From positions 191,910 through 255,909 of the forward strand of contig NW_001799344.1 of assembly GCF_000165425.1 (NCBI RefSeq): a DNA stretch of 64,000 nt, written 5' to 3'. Origin of the DNA: Paramecium tetraurelia (taxonomy: Eukaryota > Ciliophora > Oligohymenophorea > Peniculida > Parameciidae). This document shows, in pieces, positions 35,776 to 49,953 of this stretch (positions are counted from its first letter, which is position 1; each line of letters begins with the position of its first letter). The notes beneath the pieces were generated by a model, which did not search any database, had not been told where the DNA came from, and saw only the letters and a list, made by a program, of their open reading frames with translations. The translations under genes and the position numbers were made by a program.

Positions 35776-36519
35776 ATGTCTAATTTTACAAATGCCAAAC
35801 CGCAAAGGAAATACAGAGAAAGAGCATAACCTGTAATTGAAAATCTTATGAATTTATTAGACATCTAGAGAATTCCTTGGTATTTTAGAAAAGCATGGTG
35901 ACTATAAAAAGAGAGCTATCAATTATTAGAGAAAGAAGGAACAATTACAAAAATTGCAATTGAAGGCTGCTTTAAGAAATAAAGATGAATTTAATTTTAG
36001 AATGCTCAAGAGCAAAGTTAAGGATGGTGTGGTATATGAAGATTAGAATGAAAGCAGCGGAGATGAATAAGAAATCCTTAAATAAATTAAAACTCAAAAT
36101 TAAAATTTACTTAAAGCATCTATTTAACAAAAAGAAAAAGTAAAAACTTTTTATAAATAAACACTAGTTAACTGAGAAACTCAAAGAAGACTTGGCTATG
36201 GTATAATTTGAGTAACCTACTCACAAATTCTTTTTGAAGGAAGCAAGGAAAAAGAGTTTCGATTAAGTTGAAGATAAACTGCAAGGGGAAGCATAATAAT
36301 CTGCTCCCAACTCTTAATTAGCTCAAAAGATTAATAAGCTAACTGAGGCTTTATATGAGAAAGAGAGAATGAAACGCTTTTACGTGGCAATAACAAAATC
36401 AAAAACTAAAGTAAATTTCTATCATACATTTTCATTAGGATAACGTAACAGCCAAGCCTCATTAGAGAAAAAGAATCAAGAAAGGAAAAGGAAAAGGATT
36501 ATTTGAGAGAAGTAGATGA
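35776..36519 (+). CDS. UTP11: U3 snoRNP component UTP11
   Basis: 219 residues after three 28-nt introns (35833-35860, 36140-36167, 36411-36438). The start MSNFTNAKPQRKYRERAQP and the block HGDYKKRAINYQRKKEQLQK then RNKDEFNFRMLKSKVKDGVV match UTP11. So does the basic C-terminus. UTP11 is part of the small-subunit processome that matures 18S rRNA in the nucleolus. If the third intron were retained, a different C-terminus of similar length would result. The gene is divergent from TTC27. Confidence 0.9.
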
Positions 36520-36581
36520 TATATTATATAATAATCTTGGTTGTAAACTAATCAATTTCTTCTAATAAAAATTACTTAATA

Positions 36582-36611
36582 GATGAAGTTTTTAACCTTA
36601 AAAACTTCATC
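36582..36611. repeat. Perfect 14-bp inverted repeat with 2-base loop
   Basis: The arms GATGAAGTTTTTAA and TTAAAAACTTCATC flank a CC loop. It lies 62 bases beyond the UTP11 stop, so it may form a hairpin in that transcript's 3' end or act as a DNA-level boundary. The length and perfection exceed other inverted repeats I noticed in the window. Confidence 0.7.
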
Positions 36612-36929
36612 CATATTGTCCTCAAACTTTCATAATTAAGGGACATAATTTTTAATCTATTCCTTATATTGTTATGTTTCGATTTAATTTTTATTTCAAA
36701 ATTAATATTTTGATATTATTGATTGCTAATATTTAGCACTTCAATTAATTAAGTTTTTGAATAGTCTTAAACTATAACTATTAGTTGGTTGATATACATA
36801 TAATTTTATAAAATATTTTCATATGAACTAGTCTATTCTTAGCATTTAACTGATTAAATATAATAATGAATATAAATATATATTATATTTTTGAGAAAAC
36901 CATAAGTTTCTAATTAATTATGTATACTA

Positions 36930-38317
36930 TTTAAATGCAACAACTCCCTCACACCATCTTTAATTTTACCAATGTCTTTAAAGTTTTTTTTCAGCAAATC
37001 ATTTTTTTCGAAATATTCACTTAAATAAGTTTCATCATCCACCTCAAAATACATCAAAAAAAATCTTTATAAATTTTCAATTTATAAGTTCGAAGGGTTT
37101 CTCTAATCTCATTTTCATTCAGAATTTATTAAAATAGAATTGAATTCTTTCATATTATAATTTTAAAATTAAGATTCTCCAAATCTTTTATTGAACTAAT
37201 ATCCATTAACCTTATTTGAAAATTCAAGTTTGCTTCCATTAGTAATACGATAAAGGATAAGCCAATTAAATATTATGATATCATCTACTAAATTGGCTTA
37301 TGAGAAAATCAATTTTCAAGTTTTCGAATTTATTGATCCTACAATTTATCATCATATAAGCTGCCGATTTATCTTTCTCTCTTGTAAACATAAAATTTTA
37401 AAATGACTTATACTCCTAATAATTTTCTCAAATAAATATTATTTCAATTCAGTAGCTCCAACAATATGACTTAAAATTTCTTACAACATTCAAATGTTTA
37501 TATATATAGCTAAGACTATTATATACAGACTTTTTATATCAGTAACAGTTTGGCCAAATTTTTTTCAAATCATTTTTATTCTTTTTGGCTTGGGTTTTGG
37601 ATTTCTTTTAAGTAATTCTCTCTTATTTGGATAAATTCTCACTCTTGAGTTACTAAAGACTTCTGATTTTAAATTTATTTTGAAATTGGGAATTGTCTCG
37701 ATTATTTTTTTGTAATATCATTGTCATGCCATATATTAAATGTCCAACCATAGTCCTAAATCAGCTATTTCAATTGAAAAAAAGAATGAAATCTATCATT
37801 AATAAGTATTATCTCCTATAACTTATTCCAAATCCCTTGATATTATATTTACTTTTATTCATTTGAATTTAAAAATTTGTATCTCAATATTCAACTACTT
37901 AGTTATTTTATCTTTTATATGTTTTAATCTTATAAAAATAAAATTCATTATTTACTTTTTCATATTCCCAAGTATTTTTGTGATCACTGACACATAGCAT
38001 GTATTTAAGGCATAATTATAGGATTTGCCTTCCACTAATAATTCGTTTATTTGCTTAATTATCTTAAACACTAAGAATGTTGACTCTTAAAAATTCCTAA
38101 AAAAGACTAATATTAATCAAATCTGAATCATATTGTTACTGTAACGTTAAGCCAATTTCGTAGACACTGGTGTGTTAATTTTGTTAATCTCTTTCAAGGT
38201 TATTGTTTAATATTTTTTCATAAAATCAATTAAAAATTTATATTTCGACTTTGATATTGAATTGAGTTTGCCTTAGTGAAACTAATGAAAATTTAATTGT
38301 CTTTTGTTTTCATTCAT
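36930..38317 (-). pseudogene. Decayed or unresolved minus-strand gene
   Basis: From an ATG at 38317 one frame reads MNENKRQLNFHQFHQGK and DFMKKYQTITLKEINKINTP. Protein-like stretches continue: RIISGRQILQLCLKYMLCV, LIQDYGWTFNIWHDNDITKK, QIRENYLKEIQNPSQKEQ and finally MYFEVDDETYLSEYFEKND. Two 17-nt putative introns (38123-38139 and one near 37850) would keep frame, but TGA codons still interrupt it about seven times. That is the number expected in non-coding sequence of this composition. I read it as a relic of a gene of about 400 residues, family unknown. A gene with unusual splicing is the alternative. Confidence 0.35.
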
Positions 38318-38363
38318 CTTTCTATGAGATATTATACAATTCAAAATCAATAATTAAATACAA

Positions 38364-40054
38364 ATGGATATTACATTAAATTTTCTGGATCCCCAAGAGG
38401 AGAAAAATTATGGTCTATATAGTCATTAGATCGAACTAAATTTATTTAAAAGGCTACTCTATAGTATGATGATAGGATCATTTTCTGGGTCTATATACTT
38501 TCTTATAACATAGAACTATCTCTATATAGTTCTGGGGACCTATATGTTTGTTCAAACGATGTTAGCAATTTTCCTCTCACAAAAATCAATCTAATTTCTA
38601 AATATCGTAGCTTTTGCTTATCAAATGGAGATCTAAACCTTACTTGCTGTGTTAATTACATAATTAGATGAAACTTTATAAAGAAGCACAGTTATGATAA
38701 TCACGTCAGCAGCTTTTTAATTATCCATTTGGTATATCTTGCATTTTAATCGTTTAGCCTCTCCATAGGTACTAAATTTTATTTGAAGCTGTTCGTAAGT
38801 CTTTACGCTGTCTCAATTCAAATATTACTAAGTTCTATGATTGAATCTTTGAGTTTAGTTTGGATAGGTTTTGCTCTTTTTTCCCTTATTTTCGCATTCT
38901 AGTTCATTTATTATTAAGAATATGAGAAGAGGTAAAAATATACTTTGCATTAAAATGCCCAAAGGATAAAGGAAAACTTAATAAATTTAATTGAGATACC
39001 AATACTAACATGTTATAATAATGAAAGTGATTTAAAATTGGTCTTCACTGAAGCTAACAAATGTGCTTAAAGTCTTTTGAAAGTGAAAGACTAAAATAGC
39101 TTTCTAAAATTTGCAAGAGAAGTTAGCATATTACAAACAAAAACCATTTCCTCATTTACGAAATAATAAACTGTAAATAATGTCATTACGACACAATCAT
39201 TAGAAGGCTTGGTTCGAAAATTCTTCCGAAAATAAATTGACTAAGATAACGACCTGAAAAGGACTTTTTCCGCATATAGATGCAGAGTTAAGCACAATTC
39301 TTAAGAGTACTTATGTTAATTAATTTTATTAAATGAAAAATACCCCTAATGTTTTATATACCTTTAGAAAAGCTTTGATGATTATATAGAGAAAACAAAT
39401 TAAAAATTAAATATATTAAATTTACTTCTTAAGCGAAGTGCTAGGGAGATATTCACTAAAATTGGGAATAAGTAAAAGTGCTTTAAATCTTTGTACTCGA
39501 ACTAAAAAACTTGCAAACCTTTTAAATCAGTTGAAAGATTAGACCAAGAAATATTTTAAGTCAACATTTACTTTGCTAATTCTAAAATACTATTTAATTC
39601 TCATAATACTAATTTTTCAACTAAGAAATCTTCAAACTTAATTCATTTAATCGATTCCATTTTATTTCATTTCAATCACACATTGACCTAAAAATCCATT
39701 TCAGTCTCTTTTAACAAGAATGAATAAGATCCAACAATTTATTGTAATGATATGTTGCTTAAACAATTATTTTATAATTCTATTGAAAATGCCATTGTAT
39801 TTGCAAAGGATAAAGTTATCATAGAAATAAATACTCATTATGATTATGATATTAACAAATAAATAATTACAATCATAATCATAAATACAATTGATCCTAC
39901 AATTTTAGAACAAAATAACAAAGAAAAATAGATAAAATTAGGACATTTAGTTTGCAACAAAATATTAAGATGGATTGGTCCATACAAAACCTTAAGCATA
40001 AATTAAGAAACTTGTTCTTATTCAGTGAAATTCTGCTTATTTGATAAATTATGA
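38364..40054 (+). CDS. Membrane protein with degenerate histidine-kinase-like ATPase domain
   Basis: 556 residues after one 20-nt intron. The first 190 residues contain about six hydrophobic helices (YLYIVLGTYMFVQTMLAIFL, LVWIGFALFSLIFAFQFIYY). A cytosolic region of about 360 residues follows. Near its end, NDMLLKQLFYNSIENAIVFA matches the N-box of histidine kinases (…QVLxNLLxNAIKF). The following glycine-rich G1 box is replaced by IIIINTIDPTI, so ATP binding is doubtful. No receiver domain or obvious phospho-His box is seen. Histidine-kinase families occur widely in ciliates. This looks like a diverged sensor, possibly inactive. Confidence 0.6.
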
Positions 40055-40203
40055 TTGTTTAATAATTTTAGTATTTATTTTTAATTCCTAATTTACAAAA
40101 TTCAAACATTCATAATATTAATTAATTATACAAATTTATTCACTAACATAGGTATTAAATAATCCAAAAAAAAAGATTAAAAATGTGTTTTTGGTTCAAC
40201 ATA
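40055..40203. other. AT-rich flank of the GC island
   Basis: Very AT-rich flank containing an A9 run; a T-run on the minus strand could serve as a polymerase III terminator for an RNA read leftward. Confidence 0.4.
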
Positions 40204-40388
40204 ATTCAACATCCTCCTCCGAGCAGCTGGGCTCGACCGGGTTTGGGGGGGCACCATCATCTTTAAACCTCACTCTCTTTCCCCTGGTTCTATCGTTCAC
40301 TCTTTCGATGTCATCATGATCTCTCTAGCTCTTCCGTTGTCCCTCAGGTCCCAGGGAAGGGTTAGGGGAAAATTCCCGAAACATGCCA
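40204..40388. ncRNA. GC-rich island, candidate structured non-coding RNA
   Basis: About 185 bases of roughly 50% GC inside otherwise very AT-rich intergenic DNA, without a sensible reading frame. The stem CGAGC/GCTCG at 40220-40235 encloses AGCTGG. Other possible short stems are GGGAA/TTCCC near 40370. Such islands in AT-rich ciliate genomes usually mark structural RNA genes. Runs of T lie on both outer sides, so strand is unclear: TTTTTATTTTT is at about 40418-40429 on the plus strand. I could not match tRNA, 5S, U1, U2, U4, U6 or U3 boxes. SRP RNA, RNase P or MRP RNA remain possible. Confidence 0.55.
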
Positions 40389-40486
40389 ATTATGACATCA
40401 CGATAAAAAAATAAAAAAAATTTTTATTTTTGATTTATTATGATGGATAAAAAATTAGGATATTTATTAAAATTGCTTTCATTCTT
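40389..40486. other. AT-rich flank
   Basis: A/T runs between the GC island and the 3' end of the USP gene; nothing else seen. Confidence 0.5.
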
Positions 40487-43577
<3,091 letters not shown>

Positions 43578-44492
43578 AATTCTTTATTAAATTTAATTAT
43601 AAATTCAAATGAAAACTATTCACAATCCAATAGGTTTATATCCTTAATGAATATTTTACTTATTAATATAATTTTAATGGAATATCTATACTATTTTGAG
43701 ACTATTCAGAATCATTTTCTTTTTTTTAAAAAGTTTGTAGTATTTCCAGATAAAGAAATAAGGGAAAAGTGATCAGTAAATCAACAATAACTTAAAGAGA
43801 ATTAAATAATTGCTTTAACCTTCAATAAATATTAATAGAATAATTTACAAAAACTATTATTAAAAATTATGATCAAATTAATTTGGAATTTTTAAAGAAA
43901 AACAAATAGAGGTAAAAAAAGAGATTAATTTCTCATCTTAGATTAATAAGGAATTGATTGTTAATTATATTCCTTTAATTAAAATGCTCATCTCTTAAGC
44001 AAAACAATCTCTTAATTTAGATTATAAAAAATCAATCTTTTTTTTCATTATCCATAAATAGGTCTCAATTAGATTTAAAAATATTTTCATGCTATAATAT
44101 TTATGCGTATATCCTGAATAAAAATGAGATCTTTATATTTTTTTTATTGATCGTAATTTATTTCATCAAATGGTATTTATTGCTAATAGAAATAATGATA
44201 TCTCATTTCTATTTTGCAAATATATAACTAGCTCCCCAAAACAACTACTTCAATCCATTTTAATATTTAATAGATAAAAAAATTTTCATAAATTTTCTTC
44301 CCCATCAAATAATATAATTGATAGTAGTGATGATGTTAAATTCAAGATCCTCTATAAAACCATAGCTTCCATATTTTGATCAATCACGGGTTTTTAATAA
44401 TTTTGTTATTGAGTTTTTTTTAATATAATATATTTTTTATTCATAAACTTAGCAATACTATCCCATAAATTAAATATTAATGTATGATTAAA
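43578..44492. other. Long AT-rich spacer
   Basis: About 0.9 kb without a gene I can support. A short standard-frame run at 43572-43772 (MHNSLLNLIINSNEN...) starts over the USP start codon and looks like chance. Small inverted repeats (AATGAGAT...ATCTCATT around 44126-44213) are not remarkable in such composition. Confidence 0.5.
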
Positions 44493-44842
44493 TCACTTTT
44501 TGATTTGTTTTACTATTTTCACTTCCTCTACTAAGAATGCTCTGATGATGCGATTTTTTAGGGCTCCAGCACTCAATACTCCTCCATATGGTCTTGATAC
44601 TGTTCTTTGTCTTCTTGAAAGTTACTTAAGTTTTGTAGGTCTAATGCGTTTAAGTCCATTTAAGACAACATTCAAATTAGAATCAGCACATGTTGAAGCA
44701 CTTGTCTTTTTGTTTGGATATTAAACAACAACTCTACCACCTAATTTAAATTGATTTTAATACCTGGTGTCTTGACCTTTCTAATCTTATTAGATCTTGT
44801 GTTATAGCTGGTTCTTCTACGATAAGTAACTCTCACACCCAT
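44493..44842 (-). CDS. RPL34: Ribosomal protein eL34
   Basis: 108 residues after one 23-nt intron. The start [20 protein letters not shown] and the block [20 protein letters not shown] then [20 protein letters not shown] are diagnostic for eL34, a 60S subunit protein. The usual zinc-binding CxxC pairs are reduced: only one Cys is visible (ASTCADSNL), and the second site reads GGVLSAGAL where others have GGSxCAxCV. Loss of the zinc site is seen in some lineages. Confidence 0.95.
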
Positions 44843-45156
44843 TTGTTAAAATCTTAATTAAAAATTTTTTTAATATTTTATCAAAACAAAAAAAAGATGA
44901 TCATGAGGTGATTATAAAGAGAAACAATGTAAAACTAATGAGAACAATGGGCTTATATATTTTCATATGTTCTTGAAAAATAAATTCCCTTTGAAATAAA
45001 ATACATGAAATATTTGCAAATGAATCAATATATAGATTAAATTCAAATGAAATAAGAATGAATGCAAACTATAAGCAGTTACAGCAGAACATTTAGAAAC
45101 GATTCATATAATTTTAAATGGTTCCATTAAGAATTTGATTATATGATTAAATTATT
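44843..45156. other. Intergenic spacer
   Basis: AT-rich spacer upstream of eL34; nothing else seen. Confidence 0.6.
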
Positions 45157-46902
45157 TCAATAAGCATTTTATCTGAAATTGTTTTCAAAATAAGGACACT
45201 TCTCTGTTTACATTTCATCTCGATATGTATCTGATTTCTAATACAAACTAGTCCTCGAGGAACTATTAGTTTATTTCTACAAGCCAAGAGGCAATTAAAA
45301 GAATGATGACTTTTCTTTAGTAATTAAATTAGGAACGTTGGCATTTTATAATTCTTACACAGATTTTGTAAGATGAGTACCTAAATTTTTACCTTTAATA
45401 TTTTGTTTTATTTAAAAGTTGTCGCTATTACCTCTGACCATTTTTAATTCTTTATTATCTAAACTTAAATTTAATTGGCTCTTGTCCTTTATTTTATTGA
45501 TGTCAATTTTTTACAAAGTCTCATGTAATCCTTCTCCAAAATAAGTTAACTAGGGCGAAATTTCAATCTCAAGATCAAAATGATATCCCAATTATGTTAT
45601 CCATTTTTAATCCCTTTTCAAATAAGCTATCCTTGCTGTCTAAGCTGTGTCTTTATTGTCATTTGAATTGTTTATAATGGCTGCATATTCATCTTCTCTT
45701 TTTACTCTAAATAAGCCAAATTTCTAACTAGAACAATAGGGCAAAGCATCATAGTATGTAATTTCGAATTTTAGAGCATTTGAGGTTGCTAATTAAGGTT
45801 ATATGAGTTAATTTAATTTGTAATCGAAGTATGTGCATTTTTTTAAGCGAATCGGAAAGCTTTTTATAATAATATGATACTTTGTTTGTAATTAAAATCT
45901 ATAATTTTGACTTAAGTTCAAAGCGTAATCAAGTGAACATAGTGCTTATCCTATTACTCCATCTAATTTATCAACTTATCTAATTTATATATCATTATTT
46001 TCTAAATCAATAGAATTATTATTACCAACCAAATGAAGGAGAGATTAATCATTTTTTACAATTGTAGGTAATTTTTCATCTGTATTTCTTTTCTAAGTGC
46101 ATTTGAAACTTAAATCTAGTTTAAATCTTGTAAATGCCCCAAGCCAATAGGGATCTCCAAATTTACATAACACGTTTTCTATTGAGCACAATTATATTAT
46201 AGTTATGCCAAGTAATTTCATTGTTTCCAATATATGTTTGCTTAAATAAATTTACCCATTTCCGATATGTTCTTCATAAATTTAGTGTTCATTTCTAAAA
46301 AGAATTTATCCATCCATACTTAGTAAGGGTAAGCAATCTTATTAAAAGAAAAAAATCTAATGTTCTTTTAATCCATAAAAATTTGAATTTTACAAGTTTG
46401 ACGCAATGATTTCATGATTAAAACTGGTTGTCATAATGAAAATTAGAATTGGCTAGCATTCCCCATGGATTTATTTAGTTAGATTTTATAGGCTTTGAAT
46501 TCTTTCAAAATACAATTGAAATAAACATTTTTTTGATGGTAACTAAATATCTAAAAACCCAGTATTTTGTTGAGAACTAATCACGATTGCCACTAAATAG
46601 TGAGTATTATCCTAATACGTTTGCCCTCTGCAATAATTTGATATCCAATACAATCATCTTCTAATTCGAAATCTAAGCAGTTTACTATTTGGAATGGAGT
46701 TGGTTTCCTTGTATTAGACTTAAACCTTTGAAATGCCTAAAAATGGTGTAAATAATACTTAATTCAACACTTTATTATCATAACTGAGTAGCTTATCCAA
46801 AATTTATTGTTTTTGATTTTCTTTCAGCTTATTTATATACTTCAATATTGAAGCTTACTCGTTGACTTCGAAATCAATACCATCATTCGATAGCTTTTTC
46901 AT
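45157..46902 (-). CDS. UDP-N-acetylhexosamine pyrophosphorylase homologue lacking the nucleotide loop
   Basis: 565 residues after introns of 22 and 26 nt. The core follows the UAP/AGX family: FLDIQLPSKKCLFQLYFERI, IFIMTTSFNHEII, FFFQQDCLPLLSMDGQILF, IGNGQIYLSKHILETMKLLG, FRVKREDEYAAIINN, KDTAQTARIAYLKRDQKW and LEIEISPQLTYFGEGL. The strand that should carry the glycine loop LxxGGxGTRLGxxxPKG reads KLAIVISSQQNTGFLDIQLP. The UTP-binding loop is therefore gone, about 46561-46578. The NxxN residues of the sugar site are also altered. A long polar C-terminal tail is added. Active members make UDP-GlcNAc for glycosylation. This paralogue is probably non-catalytic, with a regulatory or structural role at best. 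Confidence 0.8.
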
Positions 46903-47620
46903 TTATTAATTTAAATATAATAGCAAATTATAATTATCAGCCAACATTATCTAAATATTTTTATTAACTTAAATATAAAACTGCTTTCAATAATTCCTCA
47001 ATAATTTAATATCGCTTTTTGTAAAATTGAACCCTGTCCCAAAATATTGATATGCTATGCACTACTAACTACCCATAATAAGAGTTTCATTTGGTATTAT
47101 ATGTATGTATACTTTTTAAATGACCAATATTTATTTCTTTAATTTAAATATGGGATTAGATTTCGACAATCAATTAATCTTACTTCTTTATTTTCATATG
47201 GTGAAAAGATACACGGAATCAAATTAAACTTATCCAAAATAGTTGATAAATCGATAAAAAAAGAATAAAATTAATATTAAATGTTTTCGTTTGTTTAAAT
47301 CTTAATAAATAAGTAGCAAAGGGAAATAGAGTAATTATTTTTGGTATTTTAAATGTTGTATAAGGGCTATTATAATTATTTAATAGTTGAAATAATAATT
47401 AAATATTTATTGATCATTTTTTGTAAATTATCATTTACATTTTTTCTTTACAATTTTAACTTTCTTGTATTTCACTATATCTTTTCAATAAAGGATATAT
47501 ATAATTTTGATAGTTAACTTGTCTGTAAGGATCTTAATTGCTAAAGTAATAATAAAGTTTTAGTTTTTGGTGGTTGAATAATTGTATATAATTTTTTATT
47601 AAATACTATTTTTAATCAAA
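46903..47620. other. AT-rich spacer between divergent genes
   Basis: About 0.7 kb of low-complexity AT-rich DNA. I find no supported coding exon, RNA or repeat. Confidence 0.5.
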
Positions 47621-49676
47621 ATGATAAGGTTGAAGAATGTTATAGGGTCAGCTATTCATATTTAAACTTCCTTTTTTTAGATTTTCTATTCAAACTCCTC
47701 AACCACCTTCTGATTCATCATTTAAAAAGATGTTATTCTAAGGAAAGAGTGCAGATAAATCAAGGAAATAAAATTAAAAATAAGAATAAAAGCAGCAAAA
47801 AAATTAACAAAGAAAAGAACCAAATGAAAATTAATAGAGTGAATAAAGTGCACCATAAAAGAAATAAGAGAGGCATTTTGATAGATAATAATTCCATAAA
47901 TAAAAATTTGATGATCCTAGACCTAATAGGAATGAAAAAGATCGAGATCACCTGACTAATAATAGTAATAGCAATCGTAATAAGAGAATCCAAAGAAAAC
48001 AGGAATTGAACAAGATTCAAATTAAAATCCATTATGAAGACATATTAAAGAAAAATCAAATGAGTTAATGATTTTGTAAAAAGTCTATCCGATAAATAAC
48101 TGCTTGACTTTTATAAAGAAGAGAGGTTGGATAATTTCTTATTAGAGTCATTGATTAATTAAGAGGATATTTTCGAATTTAATTAGTAGATTGCCTATAG
48201 AGAAACCTTTAATCAAATCAAGAATGAAGTAGCACATGGTAAGTTTGACTATTAAAAATTGTAATAACTATTTGTAATTTAACAAGATTGCAATCATTCA
48301 CAGAGAGTGAATAAATTTTGAGAGAGGTGTTTGATAATTATGAATACTATGTGAAACTTGAGAAGAAGTTGTTGTATGACGAGAGAAAGTAAAAGAGGGT
48401 TTACAAAATAATTGATTAACTTCGACACGACCAGGTTAGAGAAGATCATATGAATAAAAACTCTCTGAAATTGAGGTTTTATTTAAGAAAAGTACTATTG
48501 ACTATGGTTTAATGAGAATGATTTGATTGAATTTCCAGAGGTTGAGCAGATTTAGTAAATGTAAATAAGTATGAATTTCATTCAATAATTAAATAGATAT
48601 GAAGAAATAATTTACAAAATTAGGCTTGCCAGTTGAGAAGTACAAGGCAAACATCGTAACATTCTAGCCATTGAAAATAAATTCTTAAAAGAATAAGAAG
48701 AAATTGAATGAATTCCCAATGAAGTTCTGAAAAAGGATGGTGAAACTACAAATAAGAAAGGAAGATCTTAAAAATCTGCTACATTCAAAAATGTTGATAC
48801 ATTAATTTATGATAATTTGACCAAAGCCAGAAAAGATTTAAAGAGTTTAAGACATATTGAAAAATGGAGACAATATCTCAAAATTATGTGTATAATTTAA
48901 ACATAAAAATGTAAACTGACAAGAATTTCTTCAAAAAAATGATTCTTTAAAAGTATTAACATGGTATATCAGATGAGGGTATGAGAGAGTTGGTTAATCT
49001 CAAATAAAAATTAAAGAATATTAAGCGTAGAAAAAGATGGTTTATAAGAAATTGATTAAAAGAAAAACCATAAAAAATATCTGTATTTATAAATGGAAGT
49101 GTTTCATTAAGTGACTTCTAATTTATGAAATACATTTATTACAATCCTTACACTTAGTATGATGAATGTATAAATGTACATCATGGCAATTACTAAAGTG
49201 AAATTTGGGATTTAATAGTTTGGGGTGTATAAAATTAAGAACCTATGGGTATTTAATAGAGTTTTAAATTTAGATGTGAAATTGGCAGAATTATATAGCA
49301 ATACTTGTGGTTCAAAATGCCTGAATATTTGGCTAAATTAGTCGCGGACTTTTATAAATTTGAAGTTGGAGACACAAGTAACTGTTGTGGTTATTTTGGT
49401 AGATTCTTAAGTTAGAAAAAGATGGATAGAAATCAATGGAAATTGTCATGATATTAGTACTAACAAAGTATATTCCCACATAAATGATGAAGCATTTGTT
49501 CTTAATAGGATATTGAGCTCTCACATGCAATCGAATGTAAGCAAGAATCCAAAGGAATAAGTAGAGCATTATTGAATACAATTCATTCTTATCGTAAATT
49601 TGTTAGATATGGTGTACCATCAAAAGAAATGTTAGTACGATTTATTTAGAGATATATTTAAAGCAACAAAATTTGA
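47621..49676 (+). CDS. Coiled-coil/unknown protein, partly unresolved and possibly degenerate
   Basis: Good protein-like segments on one strand suggest a single gene of about 600 residues. The first part is basic and Q/N-rich (PQPPSDSSFKKMLFQGKSAD, HFDRQQFHKQKFDDPRPNR). Then come LSDKQLLDFYKEERLDNFLL, EVFDNYEYYVKLEKKLLYDE, GRSQKSATFKNVDTLIYDN, FQFMKYIYYNPYTQYDECIN and IWDLIVWGVQNQEPMGI. The last is RALLNTIHSYRKFVRYGVP, ending at TGA 49674. Some joins work with ordinary introns, for instance 26 nt near 48263. Others do not: a TGA in EEIE*IPNEV near 48710 and a frame change near 48070. It is either a real gene with exons I misplaced or one that has begun to decay. Confidence 0.45.
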
Positions 49677-49953
49677 TAGTAAAACAAAATATTTATCTCA
49701 TTATTAATTTATTAATTGTTCTCATTATTTTTATGAAATCTTCTTACTTATCTTATTATGGAAATCTTATTAATTTATTCTTAAATTATAATGATTTTCA
49801 ATTTTTGTTTAAAAAATGAGGATTATTTTAATAATTGAATAAATCAAAAGAAATAGACAGAATCTGAGATTAATTGATAAATTACTACAACTCCACAAAT
49901 AGTTTAGTAAAGTTATTAGTAAAATTAGTTATATATTATTTAATTAATTTATA
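49677..49953. other. Intergenic spacer
   Basis: AT-rich spacer between same-strand genes; nothing seen. Confidence 0.6.

Noticed and set aside
36930-38317. TGA read as tryptophan in this region
   Set aside because: TGA ends every well-supported gene in the window, and its count here equals what chance predicts for such AT-rich DNA.
40204-40388. Telomerase RNA gene, because of CCCAAACCC on the minus strand
   Set aside because: The Paramecium template as I recall it (CAACCCCAA) is not present, and the C-run is too irregular; left as an unspecified RNA candidate.
40204-40388. tRNA or 5S rRNA
   Set aside because: No T-loop GTTCGAnnC with a matching acceptor stem, no 5S consensus.
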